Assembly: GCF_001730525.1 (NCBI RefSeq) | Contig: NZ_MDFN01000018.1 | Location: 1 to 64,000 of the forward strand | Direction of reading: 5' to 3' | Length of the DNA: 64,000 nucleotides | Source of the DNA: Arcticibacter eurypsychrophilus | GTDB lineage: Bacteria > Bacteroidota > Bacteroidia > Sphingobacteriales > Sphingobacteriaceae | Part shown: piece by piece, positions 35,009-45,381 of the stretch | Position numbering within the stretch: position 1 is the first letter of the stretch | Layout: each line of letters starts with the position of its first letter | Notes under the pieces: generated by a model | Told to the model about the DNA's origin: nothing | The model's input: the letters and a program-made list of their open reading frames with translations, nothing else | The model's database searches: none | Translations under genes and position numbers: made by a program

Positions 35009-37138
35009 ATGAACACTACTGTATATCCTGGATCACCCTTCCCACTTGGGGCAACCTGGGATGGAAATGGAATCAATTTTGCGCTACATGCAGAGAATGC
35101 AGAGGGAGTCGATTTATGCTTATTTAATTCCATAGAGGACCTTGCTGAGGTTGTAAAGATCAAACTTAACGAACGTTCCCATCATGTATGGCATGTCTAT
35201 ATCCCCGATCTGCAACCTGGCCAATTATATGGCTATCGGGTTTACGGACCATATGAACCACAGAACGGTCATCGCTTTAATCCTAACAAATTGCTTATCG
35301 ATCCATATGCAAAAGCAATTGCAGGTACTATCCAATGGCATGACTCTTTGTTTGGTTATGAAATTGGGCATCCTGATACCGATTTAAGTTATAGTACAAA
35401 TGATAGTGCTGCTTATATTCCAAAGTCAGTAGTTATTGACCCGCATTTCAATTGGGAGAATGATAAGGCACCCAACATTCCTTATCATAAATCGATTATT
35501 TATGAGACTCATGTAAAGGGTTTTACTCAACGCCATCCCGACATTCCTGAAAACATTCGTGGAACCTATGCTGCACTCGGTCATCCGGTAACTATCAAGT
35601 ATTTGATTGACTTAGGTATTACCGCTATTGAATTAATGCCTGTGCATCATTTCGTCAGAGATTCCTATTTAGCTGATAAAAGGCTAACCAATTATTGGGG
35701 CTATAATTCGATAGGTTTCTTCGCACCTGATGTACGTTATTCAGGCAGTGGAGTACTTGGCGAACAGGTCACTGAATTCAAACAAATGGTTAAGGAGTTT
35801 CACAAAGCCGGGATAGAGGTTATACTCGATGTGGTGTACAATCATACCGCAGAGGGAAATCAACTGGGTCCAACCTTATCATTTAAAGGAATTGACAATG
35901 CCTCCTATTATCGCCTCAGGGAGGAAGATGCACGCTATTATAAAGATTACACAGGGACAGGCAACACATTGAATGCCCGGTTACCTGTAGTGCTTCGTTT
36001 GATGATGGATAGTCTTCGTTATTGGATTACTGAAATGCATGTAGATGGATTCCGTTTTGACCTGGCATCAACACTAGCCCGCGAGCTTCATGATGTGGAT
36101 CGTTTAGGATCATTTTTCGACATCATCCATCAGGACCCTGTCATATCACAGGTCAAGTTAATTGCAGAACCATGGGACATTGGAGAAGGCGGATATCAAG
36201 TAGGAAAATTCCCACCGGGATGGGGAGAGTGGAATGGGAAATACAGAGATTGTCTGCGCGACTACTGGCGTGGAGCCGATAGCATGCTTGCAGAGTTTGC
36301 AGAACGGTTTACAGGAAGTTCTGACTTGTACAAAGATGATTATCGCAGGCCTACCGCTAGTGTTAACTTCATTGCTGCTCATGATGGTTTTACATTGAAC
36401 GACTTGGTTTCTTATAATGAAAAGCATAATGAGGCTAATGGAGAAGAGAATAATGATGGAGAAAGTCATAATAGCTCCTGGAACTGTGGAGTGGAGGGTC
36501 CTACAGATGATAAACTTATAAATGATCTACGTGAAAAGCAGAAAAGGAACTTTTTAACTTCTCTTTTCCTTTCTCAAGGTATACCAATGTTGGTTGCTGG
36601 CGACGAAATTAGCAGAACCCAGGGAGGAAACAACAATGCCTACTGTCAGGATAATGAAGTTTCCTGGTTGAATTGGGAACAGGCTGATATGAGTTTACTG
36701 AGATTCACCAGAAAATTAATCCACTTAAGAAAAGAGCACCCGGTATTTCGAAGACGTCGCTGGTTTACTGGCCTGCCCTTTAAAGGAATTGGCCTGGAAG
36801 ATATTGCCTGGTTTCTTCCGGAAGGGATTGAGATGCCAGATGAAAATTGGGGTCATACATTTGCGAAATCATTAGGTGTGTTCTTAAATGGCAATGCAAT
36901 AAAGTCAGTTGGACCTAAAGGCGAAAAAATAATAGACGAAAGCTTCTATGTAATTTTTAACGCCCATTATGAACCTTTAAACTTTATATTACCCGGAGAA
37001 AAGTATGGAAAAGAGTGGATGAAGGTGCTCGATACTCATGAAAACTTCTTTGAAAATGAAGGAGATCGTTTTAAATTTTCTGAAGCATTACTTGTTGAGA
37101 GCCGGAGTACTGTGCTTTTGAGACTAGTAAAACCTTAA
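35009..37138 (+). CDS. glgX: Glycogen debranching enzyme GlgX (GH13)
   Basis: A 709-residue GH13 isoamylase-type enzyme. The N-terminal CBM48-like domain begins PGSPFPLGATWDGNGINFAL. In the barrel, the nucleophile is D351 (DGFRFDLAS), the acid is E387 (LIAEPWDIGEGGY), and AAHDGFTLNDLVSYN holds the third carboxylate region. It cleaves alpha-1,6 branches of glycogen or limit dextrins and supplies linear maltodextrins to the two trehalose-forming genes directly after it (6-bp gap to treZ). No signal peptide, so cytoplasmic. Confidence 0.95.
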   Translation: MNTTVYPGSPFPLGATWDGNGINFALHAENAEGVDLCLFNSIEDLAEVVKIKLNERSHHVWHVYIPDLQPGQLYGYRVYGPYEPQNGHRFNPNKLLIDPYAKAIAGTIQWHDSLFGYEIGHPDTDLSYSTNDSAAYIPKSVVIDPHFNWENDKAPNIPYHKSIIYETHVKGFTQRHPDIPENIRGTYAALGHPVTIKYLIDLGITAIELMPVHHFVRDSYLADKRLTNYWGYNSIGFFAPDVRYSGSGVLGEQVTEFKQMVKEFHKAGIEVILDVVYNHTAEGNQLGPTLSFKGIDNASYYRLREEDARYYKDYTGTGNTLNARLPVVLRLMMDSLRYWITEMHVDGFRFDLASTLARELHDVDRLGSFFDIIHQDPVISQVKLIAEPWDIGEGGYQVGKFPPGWGEWNGKYRDCLRDYWRGADSMLAEFAERFTGSSDLYKDDYRRPTASVNFIAAHDGFTLNDLVSYNEKHNEANGEENNDGESHNSSWNCGVEGPTDDKLINDLREKQKRNFLTSLFLSQGIPMLVAGDEISRTQGGNNNAYCQDNEVSWLNWEQADMSLLRFTRKLIHLRKEHPVFRRRRWFTGLPFKGIGLEDIAWFLPEGIEMPDENWGHTFAKSLGVFLNGNAIKSVGPKGEKIIDESFYVIFNAHYEPLNFILPGEKYGKEWMKVLDTHENFFENEGDRFKFSEALLVESRSTVLLRLVKP

Positions 37139-37144
37139 TACAAC

Positions 37145-38986
37145 ATGACGCTGAATACAAATGAACAGGTACGGCCAGGGCTTCATTTTAATGAACAAGG
37201 AATTGCAGAGTTTTCGTTATGGGCTCCTAAAGCAACCTTTGTAGAAATTAGTGTAATTGAAAAAAAAATACGCTTACCTCTTACAGAAACGGCTTTAGGC
37301 AATTGGACTATCCAAACGAATCAGATCAAAGAAGGCGATTTGTATCAATTGATTTTGGATAGAAAGACCGAGCGGCCTGATCCGGCATCTTTATCGCAGA
37401 CTAACGGAGTACACGGATCATCAAAAGCCATCAATCTGAATGACTTTAATTGGACTGATACGAATTGGCAAAATACAGATCTGGAATTTTACATTATTTA
37501 TGAACTGCATACCGGGACATTTTCTCTGGAAGGAACATTTGCTGCGATTGAAGACAAACTTGAGCACCTTAAACAATTAGGGATCAATGCAATAGAAATC
37601 ATGCCGGTAGCTCAGTTTCCAGGCGAACGCAACTGGGGGTATGATGGTGTTGCTCCTTATGCCGTTCAGAATTCTTATGGAGGCGCTTATAGATTGCAAC
37701 ACCTGGTTGATTGCTGCCATGAAAAAGGGATAGCTGTGATACTTGATGTGGTGTATAACCATATAGGGCCGGAAGGTAATTATTTTAATGACTTCGGCTA
37801 TTATTTTACCTCAAAATACAATACCCCATGGGGAGAAGCATTAAATTTTGATGATGCCTATTGTGATGCGGTAAGGAACTACTTTAAACAAAATGCATTG
37901 ATGTGGTTCAAAGATTTCCACATTGATGCACTTCGACTCGATGCTGTACATGCTATAAAAGATTTTAGTCCGGTACATATTTTAAGAGAAATAAAAATAG
38001 CGGTAGATCAGTTAAATCTTGAAACCGGGAAAAAGCATTATCTGATTGCTGAAGTAGACTTGAATGACACCCGGTTTATTAATCCTTTAGCAAAACAAGG
38101 ATATGGAATGGATGCGCAATGGATTGATGAGTTTCATCATGCTTTGCGCATCACAGCAGGGGAACCTGCAACAGGCTATTTTGCTGATTTTAAAGGGATC
38201 TCAGATCTTGCTAAATCATATACTGATGCGTATGTGTATGATGGGCAGTATTCCCTTCACCGTAAAAAACACTTCGGGGTACAAGCAGATGAAAACTCGG
38301 GAAAGCAATTTGTGGTGTTTTCGCAAAATCATGATCAAACCGGTAACCGCATGTTAGGCGAGCGTACCAGTCAGCTGCATTCTCCTGAAATGCAACGATT
38401 ACTTGCAGGTGCTGTTTTAACTGCTCCATACTTACCCTTGCTCTTTATGGGAGAGGAATGGAGTGAAACAAACTCTTTCCAGTACTTTGTGAGTCACACC
38501 GATGAGCAACTTGCTGAAGCGGTACGTGAGGGTCGTAAAAAAGAGTTCGCCGATTTTCATTTGCAGGGTGAAGCCCCTGATCCAATGTCCATGGAAACAT
38601 TTGAACACTCTAAGTTGCAATGGAACTTATTGGAAGATCCTTTGCATCAAAACATGTTTAAATACTATCAGGCACTTATTCATCTCCGGAAGCATCATTC
38701 CGCTTTGAGATCCCTAAATAGAAAACAGATTGAAGTAACGGTTAATGAAGGAAACAACACTTTATTGGTACATCGCTGGCAGGAAGAGAGGCATATCCTT
38801 TGCCTGATGAACTTTTCTTCTACGGACCAAGAAATTCAATTGCCTCTTCTTCATAAAAATTGGACGACATTAATTTTCTCTGGGGATAGACAATGGAATG
38901 GTCATTTAAAAATTCCTAAAAACTATACCGATCAAACGATGGTAGTATTACCAGGACAGTCGCTGTTAATTTTAGATCAAGATTAG
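37145..38986 (+). CDS. treZ: Malto-oligosyltrehalose trehalohydrolase
   Basis: A 613-residue GH13 enzyme that releases trehalose from maltooligosyltrehalose. An N-terminal CBM48-like domain (FSLWAPKATFVEISV) precedes the barrel. The nucleophile is D266 (DALRLDAVHAI) and the acid E303 (LIAEVDLND). The downstream motif SQNHDQTGNRMLGERTS is characteristic of TreZ and separates it from branching enzyme. It sits between glgX and treY in a tight rightward operon. Confidence 0.95.
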   Translation: MTLNTNEQVRPGLHFNEQGIAEFSLWAPKATFVEISVIEKKIRLPLTETALGNWTIQTNQIKEGDLYQLILDRKTERPDPASLSQTNGVHGSSKAINLNDFNWTDTNWQNTDLEFYIIYELHTGTFSLEGTFAAIEDKLEHLKQLGINAIEIMPVAQFPGERNWGYDGVAPYAVQNSYGGAYRLQHLVDCCHEKGIAVILDVVYNHIGPEGNYFNDFGYYFTSKYNTPWGEALNFDDAYCDAVRNYFKQNALMWFKDFHIDALRLDAVHAIKDFSPVHILREIKIAVDQLNLETGKKHYLIAEVDLNDTRFINPLAKQGYGMDAQWIDEFHHALRITAGEPATGYFADFKGISDLAKSYTDAYVYDGQYSLHRKKHFGVQADENSGKQFVVFSQNHDQTGNRMLGERTSQLHSPEMQRLLAGAVLTAPYLPLLFMGEEWSETNSFQYFVSHTDEQLAEAVREGRKKEFADFHLQGEAPDPMSMETFEHSKLQWNLLEDPLHQNMFKYYQALIHLRKHHSALRSLNRKQIEVTVNEGNNTLLVHRWQEERHILCLMNFSSTDQEIQLPLLHKNWTTLIFSGDRQWNGHLKIPKNYTDQTMVVLPGQSLLILDQD

Positions 38987-39006
38987 AACTCTTCAAATAT
39001 AGTTTC

Positions 39007-42000
39007 ATGAACCCTATATCTACCTACCGAATCCAGTTTCATAAAGAATTTACCTTCAAGCATTTTAAAAAGATTATTCCTTACCTTAAAAAACTGGGGG
39101 TCAGCACCATTTATGCCTCACCTGTTTTCGAGTCCACACCCGGCAGTACACATGGTTATGATGGATTAAATCCTGGCCGGATTAATCCTGAAATAGGCAC
39201 TGAAGAAGATTTGCGGGCGATTCATGCTCTACTTGAGGAAAGTAAGATCCAATGGCTTCAGGATATTGTCCCAAACCACATGGCGTTCGACCATAGGAAC
39301 TCCTGGTTAATGGATGTATTAGAGAAAGGGAAAGACTCCATCTATGCTACATTTTTCGATACGGCATTCAGTGGTGATTTCTTTCAGGGGAAACTCATGG
39401 TTCCTTTTTTAGGAACTACGCTAAAAAAGGCGATAGAAAAGAAAGAGTTAAAACTGGATTATCAGAATGAAAAATTCGTATTAAACTATTTAGATGCGTA
39501 TTATCCCTTGAATGCGGCATCTTATGCATTAATATTCAACGACGACAATATTACGCATGAAGAAGATGATTCCATTCATTCCCGTCTGGATCATATCAAT
39601 GCAAGTCCTGATCTTCTGGAACACATTGCAGACGAACAGTTTTATGAACTTTGCCATTGGCAAGAAACCGACAACAAAATCAATTTTCGCCGTTTTTTTA
39701 CGGTTAACGGGCTGATCTGCATCAATATTCAGGATCAAAACATATTTGACGTTTATCATGAATATTTAAAAAAGCTAGTGGATGAAAACCTGTTTCAGGG
39801 CCTGCGAATAGATCATATAGACGGTTTATTTAATCCGGAAGAGTACTTAAATCGATTAAGAACGTTAACAGGACCAGAGCCTTATATCATTGTGGAAAAG
39901 GTATTGGAAGAAGGAGAATCGATACCCACCTCGTGGCCCGTACAAGGAAACTCCGGTTATGATTTTCTTAGCATCGTAAACAATGTATTTAGTCAGCAAA
40001 AGAACAAAAAGTTCTTCATCAATTTTTACAATGATCTGGTACCTTTGGGAAAACAGATTGAAGATCAGATACATGAAAAGAAAGCAGCCATACTCTTTCA
40101 AAACATGACGGGTGAGCTTGAAAATCTGTATCACCTTTTCATCAATTCAAATCTCTCTCCAAGGGCGGTATATCCAGAGATTGATTTTAAAACGGCAATT
40201 GCTTATTTCCTTATTTACACACCTGTTTACCGTTATTATGGAAATGCTCTGCCTTTAAATAAAGCCGAAAGGAAAAGTCTTAAGAGTATATTCCAAAAGA
40301 TTAGAGATAAAAAACCACATTTAAGAACTGCTGTCGATATTCTGGAAGATACTATTTTACCGAAACCAGATACACAAGACGAGGAATGCAATGCACAGGC
40401 TCTGTATTTTTATCAGCGCTGTATGCAATTCAGCGGGCCACTAATGGCTAAAGGAGTGGAAGATACCCTCATGTATACCTATAATCGTTTTATTGGTCAT
40501 AACGAAGTAGGAGACGCACCTGGTTCCTTTGGAATCTCAGTAAAGGATTTCCACACTAAAATGGAAGAAAGACAACAGTCTGGACCTTTATCGATGAATG
40601 GAACATCGACACATGACACCAAAAGAGGGGAAGATGTGAGAGCCCGTTTAAACGTATTGACTGATATTCCTGAGCTCTGGTTTAAGAAGGTGGATAAATG
40701 GATCAAAATGAATGAGCCACTAAAAACCTTAACGAGGCCCGATGCAAATGACGAATATCTAATCTATCAGACTATTATCGGCGCTTACCCAATGCCGGGA
40801 CAAGATGAAGATAATTTTCCCGAAAGGCTTCAGGAGTACTTGGTTAAAGCACTAAGGGAAGCAAAAATCCAGACTAGTTGGTCGGAGCCCAATGAACAAT
40901 ATGAAGAAGCAACGAAATCATTTGCTTTAAAATTACTTCAACGCGATGGTCCATTTTGGGAAAGCTTTGAAAAAATACGTAACAAAGTAGCCGATTTTGG
41001 AATCTTGAATTCATTGGCTCAGACCATACTTAAGTTCACTTGTCCCGGTGTACCCGATGTTTATCAGGGTTGTGAATTATGGGATTTGAGTCTGGTTGAT
41101 CCGGATAATCGCAGGCCAGTTAATTATTCTCAAAGAGAACATATTTTAAAGGAACAATTATTTGATGAAGAGATTCTTGACCAGAAAAACCTTTTTGAAC
41201 ACTTATGGAAAAATCGTTACTCCGGAGAAATCAAATTGGTGTTAACTCATCAACTTTTTGATTTAAGGCAGCAATCTCCGGAGTTATTTGAAAAGGGAGA
41301 TTATCTACCTTTGATAGTAAAAGGAAGATATAAGGATAACATTCTTGCATTTGCACGAAAACATCATATTAATTGGGTAGTTACCGTAGTCCCTCTTCAT
41401 CTGGTAGAGATTTGTGAAGAACAAAATTGTGAACCATTGAAAATTGACTGGCATAAAACCCGTTTGGAACTACCTTCATCTGTTTCTTCGGAATGGACAA
41501 ATATCTTCAGTGGTGCGACTGGAAAAGCAGAAGAGGAGCTCCTGGTTGGATCCATTTTCAATAAGCTGCCTTTCGCTGTTCTGAAACTAAAATCTTTTGA
41601 GAACAAGAGATCAGCTGGAGTATTATTACATATCAGCTCATTGCCTTCCCCTTTCGGGATAGGCGATTTCGGTCCTGAAGCTTTTAAATTCGCCGATCTT
41701 TTAGCTTCTGCGAAACAAAAGTATTGGCAAATACTTCCTCTAAATCCTACAGAGGAGGCCAGTATGCATTCTCCTTATAGTTCGTGTTCAAGCATGGCTG
41801 GCAATTCATTGCTTATTAGTCCTGAGTATTTACAGCAAGAAGGGTTACTAAGTCATAAAGACTTAAAAAAGCACTATCTGGTTCCAACGGATCGAATTGA
41901 CTTCAAATTGGTACAGGAATCAAAATCAGCATTAATCAAAAAAGCATTTCGTAGGTTTAAAGACGAGAATATGCCTTCAGATGCGTTTACTTTGTTTTGT

Positions 42001-43098
42001 GAAAGGGAAGCTTCATGGCTTGATTACTTTGCTTTATATAGGGCTCTTAAGGATAAATTTGGCCAATTAGCTTGGCATGAATGGCCTGATACCTTTAAAT
42101 TGAGAGACCCAAAAACATTAGAAACTTTTAGGCTTTCTAAAACCGAGCAAATTGAAGAGATAAAATGGATCCAGTTTATTTTTAGCAAACAATGGAGCGC
42201 ATTAAAAAGTTACTGCAATGATTTAGGAATTAGTCTGTTTGGCGATATGCCTTTTTATACCAGTTACGACTCCGCAGATGTTTGGGCAAACCCTGAGCTG
42301 TTTAGTCTGGATGAATCAGGCCGAATGTTAGGTGTTGCAGGAGTTCCTCCCGATTACTTTAATGACGACGGCCAACTTTGGGGTATGCCGGTTTTTCGAT
42401 GGGATGTCTTAAAAAAGCAAAATTATGATTGGTGGATTAAGCGGATAAAAAAGAATATAGAACTTTTTGACCTTATACGTTTTGATCATTTCAGGGCATT
42501 TACTTCCTATTGGGAAGTGCAAGTGCAAGAGCTTACCGCTAGAAACGGACAATGGAAACCGGGGCCAGGCAAAGACTTCTTCAATGCAGTAGAACAAGCA
42601 CTTGGAAAGATACCATTTATTGCAGAGGATCTGGGTGACATTGACCAACCTGTTTATGAACTTCGGGACGCTTTTAACCTACCCGGTATGAAAGTGCTTC
42701 AATTTGCTTTTGGAGATGATATGCCTCAATCGCTTAATAGCCCACACTTATTTAAAGAAAACTTTTTTGTGTATACCGGCACTCATGATAACAATACGAT
42801 GGTTGGTTGGTACAAGGAAGATGCCGACAAAATCATCAAACGAAATTTAAACAGTTATTTAGGGAAAAAGATTAGTGCAAAAAATGTACACATAGAACTG
42901 AGTCGCCTAGCTTACTCCAGTGTTGCATTAACGGTGATTTTGCCTGTACAGGATATTATTGGTTTAGATGAGCGTGCCCGAATGAATAGTCCGGCAACAA
43001 TAGAAAAGAACTGGGAATGGCGGTTATTACCTGATCAGCTGAATGCAAAACATGCAAAAGCCTTAAGGGATTGGGTATTAATTTATGGAAGGGGCTAG
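39007..43098 (+). CDS. treY-malQ: Fusion of maltooligosyltrehalose synthase and 4-alpha-glucanotransferase
   Basis: A 1,363-residue two-enzyme fusion. Residues about 1-860 are TreY (opening STYRIQFHKEFTFKHFKKI; ASPVFESTPGSTHGYDG; D269 in LRIDHIDGLFNPEEYL; FTCPGVPDVYQGCELWDLS near 680-700). It isomerises the reducing end of maltodextrins to a trehalose unit. Residues about 866-1363 are a complete MalQ (GVLLHISSLPSPFGIGDFG; D1160 in RFDHFRAF; E1207 in IAEDLGDI; GTHDNNTMVGW). The transferase half could rebuild longer chains from the short stubs left after TreZ. Both catalytic halves look intact, and no stop or frameshift lies between them. Confidence 0.94.
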   Translation: MNPISTYRIQFHKEFTFKHFKKIIPYLKKLGVSTIYASPVFESTPGSTHGYDGLNPGRINPEIGTEEDLRAIHALLEESKIQWLQDIVPNHMAFDHRNSWLMDVLEKGKDSIYATFFDTAFSGDFFQGKLMVPFLGTTLKKAIEKKELKLDYQNEKFVLNYLDAYYPLNAASYALIFNDDNITHEEDDSIHSRLDHINASPDLLEHIADEQFYELCHWQETDNKINFRRFFTVNGLICINIQDQNIFDVYHEYLKKLVDENLFQGLRIDHIDGLFNPEEYLNRLRTLTGPEPYIIVEKVLEEGESIPTSWPVQGNSGYDFLSIVNNVFSQQKNKKFFINFYNDLVPLGKQIEDQIHEKKAAILFQNMTGELENLYHLFINSNLSPRAVYPEIDFKTAIAYFLIYTPVYRYYGNALPLNKAERKSLKSIFQKIRDKKPHLRTAVDILEDTILPKPDTQDEECNAQALYFYQRCMQFSGPLMAKGVEDTLMYTYNRFIGHNEVGDAPGSFGISVKDFHTKMEERQQSGPLSMNGTSTHDTKRGEDVRARLNVLTDIPELWFKKVDKWIKMNEPLKTLTRPDANDEYLIYQTIIGAYPMPGQDEDNFPERLQEYLVKALREAKIQTSWSEPNEQYEEATKSFALKLLQRDGPFWESFEKIRNKVADFGILNSLAQTILKFTCPGVPDVYQGCELWDLSLVDPDNRRPVNYSQREHILKEQLFDEEILDQKNLFEHLWKNRYSGEIKLVLTHQLFDLRQQSPELFEKGDYLPLIVKGRYKDNILAFARKHHINWVVTVVPLHLVEICEEQNCEPLKIDWHKTRLELPSSVSSEWTNIFSGATGKAEEELLVGSIFNKLPFAVLKLKSFENKRSAGVLLHISSLPSPFGIGDFGPEAFKFADLLASAKQKYWQILPLNPTEEASMHSPYSSCSSMAGNSLLISPEYLQQEGLLSHKDLKKHYLVPTDRIDFKLVQESKSALIKKAFRRFKDENMPSDAFTLFCEREASWLDYFALYRALKDKFGQLAWHEWPDTFKLRDPKTLETFRLSKTEQIEEIKWIQFIFSKQWSALKSYCNDLGISLFGDMPFYTSYDSADVWANPELFSLDESGRMLGVAGVPPDYFNDDGQLWGMPVFRWDVLKKQNYDWWIKRIKKNIELFDLIRFDHFRAFTSYWEVQVQELTARNGQWKPGPGKDFFNAVEQALGKIPFIAEDLGDIDQPVYELRDAFNLPGMKVLQFAFGDDMPQSLNSPHLFKENFFVYTGTHDNNTMVGWYKEDADKIIKRNLNSYLGKKISAKNVHIELSRLAYSSVALTVILPVQDIIGLDERARMNSPATIEKNWEWRLLPDQLNAKHAKALRDWVLIYGRG

Positions 43099-43194
43099 TG
43101 GCATTTTACTATGAAGGAAGCTAATCTCAACAACCGGATCAGCAAATCTAAAGAGGGAGTTTTAGGATCAATAATTATCTGTAAGTAAAAAAAT

Positions 43195-43213
43195 AAGGGG
43201 CTAAAAGCCCCTT
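43195..43213. terminator. Bidirectional terminator between treY-malQ and the NTF2-like gene
   Basis: An 8-bp stem, AAGGGGCT (43195-43202) with AGCCCCTT (43206-43213), loop AAA, is flanked by A-rich sequence on the left and T-rich on the right. It can therefore end transcripts from both convergent genes. Confidence 0.82.
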
Positions 43214-43217
43214 TATT

Positions 43218-43652
43218 TTAGATTTTTTTAACAGCCTGACGTGCCAGCATCAGCCATTTACCATGCGTTTTTTGCCAAACAGTAAGAATATGCAAATTAA
43301 CTGTTCCCGGACTTTTCCCCTTATCATTAGTAGAAGCCACAAGATCATGACGAACGATAGCTGTTTTACCAGATACATGAATAGTCTGATTATTAAATTC
43401 AAGTGTAACAAAGTCTGAATTTCCGCTAGTTATTGCTTCCACAAATTCCGCTTTATTCTGCAGCACACCACTGGAATGACCATAGGTTAAATTGTTATCC
43501 GCTATTGCTTCCAATTCACTCTTGGTTCCATCTACCATGGCTTTTCTAAGTGTTTCTACAGCTATTGCAACTTGTTTTTCACTTTTACTTTGGGCATGTA
43601 CCACTACGCTTAAAAACATGGACAGTACAAGAAATAAGCTAATTCTTTTCAT
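43218..43652 (-). CDS. Exported NTF2-like (SnoaL/DUF4440-type) protein
   Basis: A 144-residue protein with a signal peptide (MKRISLFLVLSMFLSVVVHA, cleavage after A20 likely). The mature part is an NTF2-like cone fold with VAIAVETLRKAMVDGTKSEL, DNNLTYGHSSGVLQNKAEFV and the terminal LTVWQKTHGKWLMLARQ typical of DUF4440 members. The family has no single function; a periplasmic ligand-binding or accessory role is all that can be said. It lies 39 bp downstream of hemW in the same direction. Confidence 0.82.
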   Translation of the reverse strand: MKRISLFLVLSMFLSVVVHAQSKSEKQVAIAVETLRKAMVDGTKSELEAIADNNLTYGHSSGVLQNKAEFVEAITSGNSDFVTLEFNNQTIHVSGKTAIVRHDLVASTNDKGKSPGTVNLHILTVWQKTHGKWLMLARQAVKKI

Positions 43653-43691
43653 ATTTAATTATAATTACAGGCTGCTGCTAAACTAAGAATT

Positions 43692-44834
43692 TTATTTCCT
43701 TTCTTCGTCGATAAACAGTTCAGAAGCGATGTGATCACTGAATAACATACCGGCATCGGTTAAGACCAGCGTGTTCGGATCCTTTTTTATAATCCATCCT
43801 TTGTCAAGAAACTCCTCTGCACTCTTTTCTATCTCAGTACTATAACCAGAGCCAAAGTCACGATCAATTTTAGAAAGATCCATTCCCCACATAGTTCTTA
43901 AGGATGTCATGATATATTCATTCACCCGGTTATTCTGCGTAAGAATTTCCATCTCCGCAGGAATCTTGTCCAGCAATAAAGACTCGAGATATTTGGCATT
44001 GTTGGCAATATTCCACTTCCTTGCCTCGCCATTAAAAGAATGTGCCGATGGACCAATACCCAGATAAGATACCCCTCTCCAGTAATTTGTATTGTGCCGG
44101 GAATACTGATTAGGTTTTGCAAAGTTAGACGTTTCATAATGCTCATATCCCCATTCCTTAAGCTGCTCGATGAGGAATAAGAATTGTTCAGCACTCTGAT
44201 TATCATTCATTTCCGGCTGCTTTCCTTTCTTAATAAAATGAGCCAAGGCAGTTTTAGATTCTACCGTCATCGAATAAGCAGAGATATGTGGAACGTTTAA
44301 CTCATGTGTTTTGTCCAGATTCGCTTTCCACTTTTGATCCGTAAGCAAGGGATAACCATAGATCAGATCAAGTGTGATATTCTCAAAACCGGCATCCTGT
44401 ACACGTTTCACGGCACTATCTGCTTCTTTTGCATTATGTGCCCGGTTCATCCACTTCAAATCCTCTTCAAAGAATGATTGAATGCCGATACTGAAGCGGT
44501 TGATGTCGGTAGTTTTCAACTCCTTAACCTGTTGCGGGGTTAAGTCATCCGGATTGGTCTCCATACTAATTTCCGCACCTGAAGCAACCGGATGCAAATG
44601 TATCACCCGGTCTATAAACGCTTGTATTTCCTGAGCGGTTAGAATTGAAGGAGTTCCTCCTCCAAAATAAATGGTCTCAATAGTTTGCCGGCCGAGGTAT
44701 TCTTTTTGCAATTCAAGCTCTTTGAGCATTGAATTTATAATCTCGTCCTTATATTTTTTAGAAGTGGAGAAGTGAAAATCACAATAATGACAAGCTTGCT
44801 TGCAAAATGGAATATGAAAATAGATGCCGGCCAT
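43692..44834 (-). CDS. hemW: HemW-family radical SAM haem chaperone
   Basis: A 380-residue HemN-like protein. The motif CKQACHYCDFHF near residues 10-22 has C-x3-C-x2-C but lacks the fourth cysteine of true HemN, the HemW signature. IYFGGGTPSIL and FSIGIQSFFEEDL follow. HemW delivers haem to respiratory enzymes and is not a coproporphyrinogen oxidase; that role is filled by hemN at 21.4 kb. Its first codons fall inside a diverged direct repeat that recurs 3 kb downstream, so the start of this gene looks like the integration target of a mobile element. Confidence 0.9.
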   Translation of the reverse strand: MAGIYFHIPFCKQACHYCDFHFSTSKKYKDEIINSMLKELELQKEYLGRQTIETIYFGGGTPSILTAQEIQAFIDRVIHLHPVASGAEISMETNPDDLTPQQVKELKTTDINRFSIGIQSFFEEDLKWMNRAHNAKEADSAVKRVQDAGFENITLDLIYGYPLLTDQKWKANLDKTHELNVPHISAYSMTVESKTALAHFIKKGKQPEMNDNQSAEQFLFLIEQLKEWGYEHYETSNFAKPNQYSRHNTNYWRGVSYLGIGPSAHSFNGEARKWNIANNAKYLESLLLDKIPAEMEILTQNNRVNEYIMTSLRTMWGMDLSKIDRDFGSGYSTEIEKSAEEFLDKGWIIKKDPNTLVLTDAGMLFSDHIASELFIDEERK

Positions 44835-44854
44835 GGGTTTAAGAGTGTATAATC
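44824..44854. repeat. Left direct repeat at the hemW start (putative attachment site)
   Basis: This 31-bp stretch begins with the hemW start region (ATGCCGGCCAT, 44824-44834) and matches 47810-47840 at 28 of 31 positions. Weaker similarity continues rightward on both sides to an integrase N-terminal fragment about 200 bp on. The layout of target gene, repeat and integrase gene is that of an integration scar. Confidence 0.6.
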
Positions 44855-45032
44855 CCTGATAAAATCGGACAGATAAGTAACGTTAACTCATTGATTATTA
44901 GCATAAATAATATCTTTAATCTTTTTTGTTCTATTGATTTTTATTCTATTTTATTTTATTTTTGTTACTCATTTGTTACTTATCGAGTTTAACGAGTAAC
45001 AAAAGTAACAAAAGAAAAGTAACTTATATATC

Positions 45033-45339
45033 ATGGTAACGATCAGATATAAAAAGCTAAGCACCGGCAAATTTAGTGCTTATTTGGATGTGTATTCCAA
45101 TACTGGCGAGGGTAAAAGTAAACGCAACTACGAGTTCCTAAAGATTTATGTTGATAAAGGCTATTCGGATGCCTCATGCCCGGATTAGCGAGCCTGATAA
45201 AGAGAAACTCAAGATCATTAAATCACTTCGTAACAAAAGAGAGGATGAATTGAATTTTTCTGAATATCGCTATAAACAACCTGCCAAAATTAATTATCAC
45301 CTTCAGGATTATCTTGATCAATTCCTGGCAAAAATTTAA
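45033..45339 (+). pseudogene. Tyrosine recombinase (integrase) N-terminal remnant, frameshifted
   Basis: The reading frame from the ATG at 45033 encodes MVTIRYKKLSTGKFSAYLDV and continues to LKIYVDKGYSDASCPD, where it hits a stop at 45186-45188. This is the arm-type DNA-binding start of Bacteroidota site-specific recombinases. The continuation ISEPDKEKLKIIKSLRNKRE is found in a second frame (to 45339), so a frameshift lies near 45175. Everything after the arm and early SAM-like region is missing, including the catalytic domain. Confidence 0.75.
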
Positions 45340-45381
45340 TTATAAGCTCCATATTATACATATATAACAAAATTTCATTTT

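Noticed and set aside
45148-45339. A free-standing 63-residue gene
   Set aside because: It is the out-of-frame continuation of the integrase remnant starting at 45033.
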